From positions 1-10,713 of the forward strand of contig JBEVMR010000096.1 in the NCBI GenBank assembly GCA_040508545.1: DNA of 10,713 nt. Direction: 5' to 3'. The number at the start of each line of letters is the position of its first letter. Positions within the stretch are counted from its first letter, which is position 1. Origin of the DNA: VRUE01 sp040508545. GTDB lineage: Bacteria; Actinomycetota; Thermoleophilia; Solirubrobacterales; 70-9. Below the pieces are notes generated by a model. That model made no database searches, was not told the DNA's origin, and worked only from the letters and a program-made list of their open reading frames with translations. Below are positions 5,948 to 10,713 of this stretch, one piece after another. Made by a program: the position numbers and the translations under genes.

Positions 5948-7834
5948 ATGAGCGACGCTCCGGTGCAATCGGCTTCGGAAGGACGGACCGCCTGGGCGCG
6001 CAGCCTGCAGGCGCCGCTGCGCGAATTCCTCGCCACCGAGACGGGCAGCGCCAGCGTCCTGCTCGCCGCGGCGGTGGGGGCGATGGCCTGGGCAAACATC
6101 GACCTCTCCTCCTACGAGAGCGTTTGGCATACGGATCTCTCGATCCAGGTTGGGAGCTCGGGGATCACCCAGGACCTTCGCGAGTGGATCAACAACGGGC
6201 TGATGGCCTTTTTCTTCTTCGTCGTCGGGCTCGAGGTGCGGCGCGAGTTCGACCTCGGCGAGCTGCGCGAGCGCCGCCGTCTCGCCCTGCCGGTGTTGGC
6301 GGCGCTGGGCGGGATGGCGGTGCCCGTCGCGATCTACCTGGCCATCAACGGGGGCGAGGACTCGGCGGCCGGTTGGGGGGTGGCGATGTCGACCGACACC
6401 GCATTTGCCCTGGGGATGCTGGCCCTGGTCGGGCCGCGGTTCCCCGATCGCCTGCGCGCTTTCATGCTGACGATCATCGTCGTCGATGACGTGATCGCGC
6501 TGCTGGTCATCGCGATCGCCTACAGCAGCGACGTCGCGGTTGGGCCACTGCTGATCGCCGCCGGGGTATTCGCGCTGATCCTCCTTGCGCGCATCGTTGG
6601 GGTTCGCCAGGGCCTCGTCTACTTCATGCTCGCCGCGATCGTCTGGGTTGCCCTGTTCGAGTCGGGCGTCGACCCTGTTGTGGTGGGTCTGGTCGTCGGC
6701 CTGATCGCTTGGGCTTATCCGGCCGGGCGGGGTGAGCTGGAGCGGGCGACGGACCTGTTCCGCCGCTTCCGCGAACAGCCGACTCCGGAGTTGGCCAGCT
6801 CGGTCCGCTCCGGCCTGCAGGAGGCGGTCTCGCCAAATGCCCGCCTGTTGCACCTCTACCACCCGTGGACGAGCTATGTGATCGTGCCCTTGTTCGCCCT
6901 GGCCAACATCGGCATCGCGATCGACGGCGACTTCCTCGCCCGTGCGTACTCCTCGCCGATCACGCTCGGGATCATCTGCGGCTACGTGCTCGGCAAGCCG
7001 GTCGGCGTGGTTGGGGTCTCCTGGCTGGTGACGAAGTTGAGCGGGGGGCGGCTGCGGCCGCCGGTGGGCTGGGCGGCGACGGTCGGGGGCGGTGCGATCG
7101 CCGGGATCGGCTTCACCGTTTCGCTGTTGATCGCGACGTTGGCCTTCGAGGGAGCCGAGCTGGAGGAGGCAAAGCTCGGCGTGCTCAGCGCCGCGCTCTG
7201 TGCCTCGGTGCTGGCCTGGCTGGTCTTTCGTGCCACCACCTTGCTGCCCCGTCAGGCACGGATCCGCGCCCTGATGGGGGGCTCGGAGACGCTCACCGAC
7301 TTGGCGGTGCCGGTGGATCCGGATCGCGACCACATCCGGGGCCCCGTCGAGGCGCCGGTGACGGTGCTCGAGTACGGCGACCTCGAGTGTCCCTACTGCG
7401 GCAGGGCCGAGTCGGTCCTGCGCGAGCTGCTCGCCGACTTCGGCGACGTCCGCTACGTCTGGCGCCACCTACCGCTGTCCGACGTCCACCCGCGCGCCCA
7501 GCTGGCCGCCGAGGCGTCGGAGGCGGCAGCCGCCCAGGGGAAGTTCTGGGAGATGCACGACCTGCTGCTCGATCACCAGGGCGACCTCAAACCCCGCGAC
7601 CTGGTGGCTTATGCCGAGCAGCTCGACCTCCACCTCGATCGCTTCCGCGACGACCTCGAGGGGCATTCCCACGCGGCGCGAATCGAGGAAGACGTCGACT
7701 CCGCCGACATCAGCGGCGTCACCGGCACGCCGACCTTCTTCGTCAACGAGAAACGGCACGAAGGCGCTTACGACATCGAGACGCTCTCCTCCGCCGTGAA
7801 GGCGGCCGGCGCCCGCTCCGTCATCGCGCCCTAG
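5948..7834 (+). CDS. nhaA: NhaA Na+/H+ antiporter fused to DsbA-like thioredoxin domain
   Basis: A 628-residue two-domain protein. Residues about 20-440 are a complete NhaA antiporter, a multi-span inner-membrane protein exchanging Na+ (or Li+) for H+. MSTDTAFALG (147-156) corresponds to the E. coli Asp133 region, VVDDVIALL (178-186) carries the ion-binding Asp pair 180/181, and GKPVGV has Lys350, equivalent to E. coli Lys300. After a linker, residues about 469-620 form a DsbA-like thioredoxin-fold domain with CPYC (481-484) and the cis-proline loop GTPTFF (Pro595). E. coli NhaA has both termini in the cytoplasm, so this domain is predicted to be cytoplasmic. That is unlike periplasmic DsbA. 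The ATG at 5948 follows AAAGG (5935-5939) at 8 bases. NhaA-thioredoxin fusions are known in Actinobacteria. The reading frame is intact across the junction. Confidence 0.95.
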   Translation: MSDAPVQSASEGRTAWARSLQAPLREFLATETGSASVLLAAAVGAMAWANIDLSSYESVWHTDLSIQVGSSGITQDLREWINNGLMAFFFFVVGLEVRREFDLGELRERRRLALPVLAALGGMAVPVAIYLAINGGEDSAAGWGVAMSTDTAFALGMLALVGPRFPDRLRAFMLTIIVVDDVIALLVIAIAYSSDVAVGPLLIAAGVFALILLARIVGVRQGLVYFMLAAIVWVALFESGVDPVVVGLVVGLIAWAYPAGRGELERATDLFRRFREQPTPELASSVRSGLQEAVSPNARLLHLYHPWTSYVIVPLFALANIGIAIDGDFLARAYSSPITLGIICGYVLGKPVGVVGVSWLVTKLSGGRLRPPVGWAATVGGGAIAGIGFTVSLLIATLAFEGAELEEAKLGVLSAALCASVLAWLVFRATTLLPRQARIRALMGGSETLTDLAVPVDPDRDHIRGPVEAPVTVLEYGDLECPYCGRAESVLRELLADFGDVRYVWRHLPLSDVHPRAQLAAEASEAAAAQGKFWEMHDLLLDHQGDLKPRDLVAYAEQLDLHLDRFRDDLEGHSHAARIEEDVDSADISGVTGTPTFFVNEKRHEGAYDIETLSSAVKAAGARSVIAP

Positions 7835-8445
7835 GCGGGACTGCGCGCCCGCCAGGCTCGCTCGGTCTGCTTCAAGAGGGCCGGGTAGACGATCCAGTGC
7901 CGGAATGGCTTGATCAGCGCCATGTATCCCTTCCCGAACGCACCACGTGGCTTGACGTAGACCGCCATCTGTCCCCTGTATAGGCCTTCGCCCTCCTCGG
8001 CCCATGCCAGGTGCATCGCCGCGTGGACGGTCCGGTTCGACAGCTCGGCCGCGAACTCATCGTCGGTGAGATAGAGGGGCACGAAGGGCAGCGAGCCGAA
8101 ATCCAGGTCCGCCGCCGTGTCGCGCAGGTCGTCCGGCAGTCGCTCGGCGAGTGAGGTTTCGCTGGTCCCGGGGATGGGCAGATTGCCCGCGCCATCGCCG
8201 GTGGGCGTCGAGATGCTGCCGAGGTCGAACAGCCTGCCGAGGCGATCGCGGATACGCCAGAGGACGCGGGTCGCGAGGGAGCTCGAGCTGGCCGGGTCGG
8301 AGGCTGCCATCAGCTTGAGCAGCTTCGGGAAGTCCTCGACGCCACCGGGGGTGGGGAGCGCCCAGACGTCCTCGAGGATGAAATCCGGCGTGATCTCGCG
8401 GATCCGCCAGGGCCGGGATTCGTGCTCTGAGTTCGGGAGTCTCAT
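7831..8445 (-). CDS. DUF2867 family protein
   Basis: A 204-residue protein that I recognise as DUF2867, a family of unknown function common in Actinobacteria. Recognisable stretches are SRPWRIREITPDFILEDVWALP (about 10-31, read in two parts), a mid-region FVPLYLTDDEFAAELSNRT near 121-139, MAVYVKPRG near 160-168 and the C-terminal PFRHWIVYPAL. There is no signal peptide or clear membrane segment, and I see no catalytic motif. It converges on nhaA and overlaps it by 4 bases, where CTAG at 7831-7834 is a stop on both strands. It is divergent from lon across 89 bases. A perfect inverted repeat sits immediately upstream of its start at 8452-8469. There is no clear Shine-Dalgarno before the ATG at 8445. 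Confidence 0.8.
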   Translation of the reverse strand: MRLPNSEHESRPWRIREITPDFILEDVWALPTPGGVEDFPKLLKLMAASDPASSSSLATRVLWRIRDRLGRLFDLGSISTPTGDGAGNLPIPGTSETSLAERLPDDLRDTAADLDFGSLPFVPLYLTDDEFAAELSNRTVHAAMHLAWAEEGEGLYRGQMAVYVKPRGAFGKGYMALIKPFRHWIVYPALLKQTERAWRARSPA

Positions 8446-8451
8446 GCCTAT

Positions 8452-8469
8452 CGGGGTCCAACGACCCCG
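8452..8469. promoter_or_regulatory. 7-bp inverted repeat with 4-base loop
   Basis: CGGGGTC (8452-8458) and GACCCCG (8463-8469) are exact reverse complements separated by CAAC. In a DUF2867 transcript the hairpin would end six bases before the start codon and could block ribosome loading. It could instead be an operator for either divergent gene. No T-tract follows on either strand, so a rho-independent terminator is unlikely. Confidence 0.45.
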
Positions 8470-8471
8470 GA

Positions 8472-8500
8472 TGGACGCTAGCTGGCCGGCGCGCTATCCT
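8472..8500 (+). promoter_or_regulatory. Candidate sigma-70-type promoter of lon
   Basis: TGGACG (8472-8477; four of six matches to TTGACA) and TATCCT (8495-8500; four of six to TATAAT) are spaced by 17 bp. A transcript would start near 8507, about 28 bases before the lon ATG. A short inverted repeat, TTCTG (8502-8506) with CAGAA (8517-8521), overlaps the predicted start and could be a regulator site. No known heat-shock operator such as HAIR is evident. Confidence 0.3.
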
Positions 8501-8534
8501 GTTCTGAGACTAACTACAGAAATTGGACTTAGAT

Positions 8535-10713
8535 ATGGCCTATCTGCTGATTCCGCTCGACGAGGCAATCGTCTTCCCAACCGTCACCGCCACGCTGCCG
8601 ATCGAGGTCGGCGACGAGGACCGCGTCTTCCTGCTGCCCCGTCACGAGGACGAGTTCGGCCGCGTCGGCGTGGTCGCCGAGGTGCTCGAGCACGGCCGCT
8701 CACGCCGTGGTGGGCCCGCTGCAACCGTGCTCGGCTTGCACCGGGGCCTGGCCGGGGCTGCCATCGCCGATGCCGAGGGCGCCGGCGACTCCTTGCGCGT
8801 CGAGGTGCAGGAGGTCAACGACGGTCACCCCGACGACGAGCACACCCAAGAGCTGACCCGCGAGTACCGCGCGGTGGTCGAGGAGATCCTCGAGCTGCGC
8901 GGCGACGACGGCAGCATCGCCGCCTTCCTGCGCTCGGTCGAGGAGCCGGGAGCGCTCGCCGACACTGCCGGGCTGAGCCCGGAATTTAACTTCGAGCAGA
9001 AACTGCGCCTGCTCGACACGCTCGACGTCACCGCTCGCCTGGAGGCGGCCGTCGAGCTGCAGCGCGAGCGCCTGGCCGAGCTGCAGGTGCGCAGCCGCAT
9101 CCGCGACGACGTCGAGTCGGGCGCCCAGAAGCAGCAGCGCGACTACTTCCTGCGCAAGCAGATGGAGTCGATCCGCAAGGAGCTGGGCGAGGACGAGGGC
9201 AGCCTGATCGAGGAGTACGAGCGCAAGATCGCCGAGGCCGAGATGCCGGAGGCGGTCGCCGAGCAGGCCGAGAAGGAGCTGCGCCGGCTCGAGCGCCAGG
9301 GGGAGCAGTCGCCCGAGTCTTCGACGATCCGCAGTTATCTCGACTGGCTGATCGCGGTGCCCTGGGGGAAGCGCTCCGAGGAGCGGCTCGACCCTGCGCA
9401 CACGCGCGAGGTGCTCGACGCCGACCACGCCGGGCTCGAGGACGTGAAGCGGCGGATCACCGAGTTCATCGCCGTGCGCAAGCTGCGCGAGGAGCGTGGG
9501 ATCGAGGACGACAGCCGCGCCAACGGCGCGATCCTGACCCTGGTCGGGCCGCCCGGCACCGGTAAGACCTCGATCGGCGAGTCGATCGCCCGCGCGCTGG
9601 GGCGCGAGTTCGTCCGCATCAGCCTCGGTGGCATGCACGACGAGGCCGAGGTCCGCGGCCACCGCCGCACTTATATAGGGGCCCTGCCGGGGCGGATCGT
9701 CCGTGCCCTGCGCGACGCCGGCACGATGAACCCGGTGATCCTGCTCGACGAGGTCGACAAGGTCGGCGCCGACTGGCGCGGCGATCCGTCGTCGGCACTC
9801 CTCGAGGTGCTCGATCCGGCGCAGAACCACTCGTTCCGCGACCACTACCTCGATGTCGAGCTCGACCTTTCGCAGGTCTTCTTCATCGCGACGGGGAACA
9901 TGGCCGAGACGATCCCCGGCCCGCTCCTCGACCGCATGGAGGTGATCCGCTTCGACGGGTACACCACCGACGAGAAGGTGGCGATCGCGAAGGGCTACCT
10001 GTGGCCCCGGCAGGTGGAGCGCAACGGCCTCCGCGCGGACGAGGTCTCGATCTCGGACGAAGCGCTGGACCTGGTCGTCACCGAGTACACCCGCGAAGCC
10101 GGAGTTCGCCAGCTCGAGCGCGAGCTCGGCACAGTGCTCCGCAAGACTGCGACGAAGATCGCGTCCGACGAAGCGGAGCCACCCGTCCCGCTCGACGAGG
10201 ACGCCGTGCGCGAGGGTCTCGGCCGCCGCAAGTACTACCGCGAGGTTGCGGAGCGGACCGCCGTCCCGGGCGTGGCCACAGGCCTCGCCGCGACAGCGAC
10301 GGGCGGGGACGTCCTCTTCATCGAGGCGACGTCGCACAAGAACGGCGACAAGCTCGTCCTCACCGGCCAGCTCGGTGACGTGATGAAGGAGTCGGCGCAG
10401 ATTGCTCTATCCACAGTGCGTGCGCTGGCTCCGAAGCTCGGCATCGACGAGGAGCTGTTCGACAACCGGGCATTCCACCTGCATGTGCCCGCAGGCGCGA
10501 TCCCGAAGGACGGCCCGAGTGCGGGCATCACGATGGCGACGGCGCTCGCATCGCTCCTCACGGAGCGCCCCGTCAAGCACACCGTCGGGATGACCGGCGA
10601 GATCACCCTCCAGGGGCGCGTCCTTCCGATCGGCGGCCTCAAGCAGAAAGTGCTCGCGGCACACGCGGCCGGGATCACGGACATCGTCATCCCGGAGCGG
10701 AACCGCGCCGATC
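8535..10713 (+). CDS. lon: ATP-dependent Lon protease (3' end outside window)
   Basis: The open frame runs from ATG 8535 to the right edge, giving 726 residues with no stop. Lon is a cytoplasmic AAA+ serine protease (EC 3.4.21.53) that degrades misfolded and regulatory proteins. The N-terminal substrate-recognition region opens MAYLLIPLDEAIVFP. A helical region includes YFLRKQMESIRKELGE. The AAA+ module has Walker A GPPGTGKT (338-345, Lys344) and Walker B ILLDEVDK (Asp405/Glu406). The protease domain begins near residue 563 and contains PKDGPSAG with catalytic Ser662 and the partner Lys705 in GGLKQK. Their 43-residue separation equals E. coli Ser679/Lys722. Compared with E. coli Lon (784 residues), roughly the last 40-60 residues are missing past the edge. 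No strong Shine-Dalgarno precedes the ATG. Alanine and leucine codon choice changes near position 9980. Confidence 0.97.
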   Translation, partial: MAYLLIPLDEAIVFPTVTATLPIEVGDEDRVFLLPRHEDEFGRVGVVAEVLEHGRSRRGGPAATVLGLHRGLAGAAIADAEGAGDSLRVEVQEVNDGHPDDEHTQELTREYRAVVEEILELRGDDGSIAAFLRSVEEPGALADTAGLSPEFNFEQKLRLLDTLDVTARLEAAVELQRERLAELQVRSRIRDDVESGAQKQQRDYFLRKQMESIRKELGEDEGSLIEEYERKIAEAEMPEAVAEQAEKELRRLERQGEQSPESSTIRSYLDWLIAVPWGKRSEERLDPAHTREVLDADHAGLEDVKRRITEFIAVRKLREERGIEDDSRANGAILTLVGPPGTGKTSIGESIARALGREFVRISLGGMHDEAEVRGHRRTYIGALPGRIVRALRDAGTMNPVILLDEVDKVGADWRGDPSSALLEVLDPAQNHSFRDHYLDVELDLSQVFFIATGNMAETIPGPLLDRMEVIRFDGYTTDEKVAIAKGYLWPRQVERNGLRADEVSISDEALDLVVTEYTREAGVRQLERELGTVLRKTATKIASDEAEPPVPLDEDAVREGLGRRKYYREVAERTAVPGVATGLAATATGGDVLFIEATSHKNGDKLVLTGQLGDVMKESAQIALSTVRALAPKLGIDEELFDNRAFHLHVPAGAIPKDGPSAGITMATALASLLTERPVKHTVGMTGEITLQGRVLPIGGLKQKVLAAHAAGITDIVIPERNRAD

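Noticed and set aside
5753..7468. A 571-residue open frame on the minus strand
   Set aside because: It is antisense to nhaA. The translation is low-complexity and rich in Arg, Gln, His and Asp, as expected for a shadow in GC-rich DNA.
6865..7983. A 372-residue plus-strand frame in the second half of nhaA
   Set aside because: It is a +1-type shadow with Arg/Ala/Gly-rich sequence. The in-frame NhaA-DsbA product explains this stretch.
8700..10337. A 545-residue open frame on the minus strand
   Set aside because: It is antisense to lon, which has Walker A, Walker B and protease-domain motifs on the plus strand. The Leu/Arg/Asp-rich translation matches no family I recognise.
1..10713. Mobile element, CRISPR array, toxin-antitoxin or defence system
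   Set aside because: I saw no transposase, integrase, direct-repeat spacer array, flanking terminal repeats, or defence-type nuclease or helicase genes.

Overview
The window is high-GC bacterial chromosome with tightly packed genes, short intergenic gaps, 4-bp coupled start/stop overlaps and several GTG starts. The gene set is a Lon protease of actinobacterial style, a NhaA antiporter fused to a DsbA-like domain, a DUF2867 protein and an Stf0-type sulfotransferase. This fits an actinobacterium, possibly of the class Thermoleophilia (Solirubrobacterales-like). That placement is my inference from protein style, not a search result. I saw no tRNA, rRNA, CRISPR array, insertion sequence or phage gene, and no gap between genes exceeds 100 bases.

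Layout. (1) Positions 32-912, minus strand: a lipoprotein with a cupredoxin fold and an intact type 1 copper ligand set, translationally coupled to a secreted DUF5666-type protein with an Asp/His/Gly-rich tandem-repeat tail. (2) Positions 1000-2924, plus strand: a NarL-type two-component system (membrane histidine kinase plus LuxR-family response regulator, GTGA overlap), divergent from the copper pair. A perfect 14-bp palindrome lies between them. (3) Positions 5909-2953, minus strand: a probable three-gene unit of histidine phosphatase, Stf0-type sulfotransferase and sulfamidase-like sulfatase. It codes for both making and breaking sulfate esters. (4) Positions 5948-7834, plus strand: an NhaA Na+/H+ antiporter with a C-terminal CPYC thioredoxin-fold domain. 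(5) Positions 8445-7831, minus strand: a DUF2867 protein convergent with nhaA, the two sharing a CTAG that supplies both stop codons. (6) From 8535 to the right edge, plus strand: an ATP-dependent Lon protease, cut off by the window end.

How the parts may work together. The copper lipoprotein, the DUF5666 protein and the two-component system could form one envelope-response locus, with the palindrome as operator. The sulfotransferase/sulfatase pair is the closest thing here to an undescribed pathway, and its sulfatase has unusual active-site motifs. In lon, synonymous codon choice changes clearly near position 9980, which may mark recombination or an assembly junction. Everything else looks like ordinary chromosomal housekeeping or accessory content.
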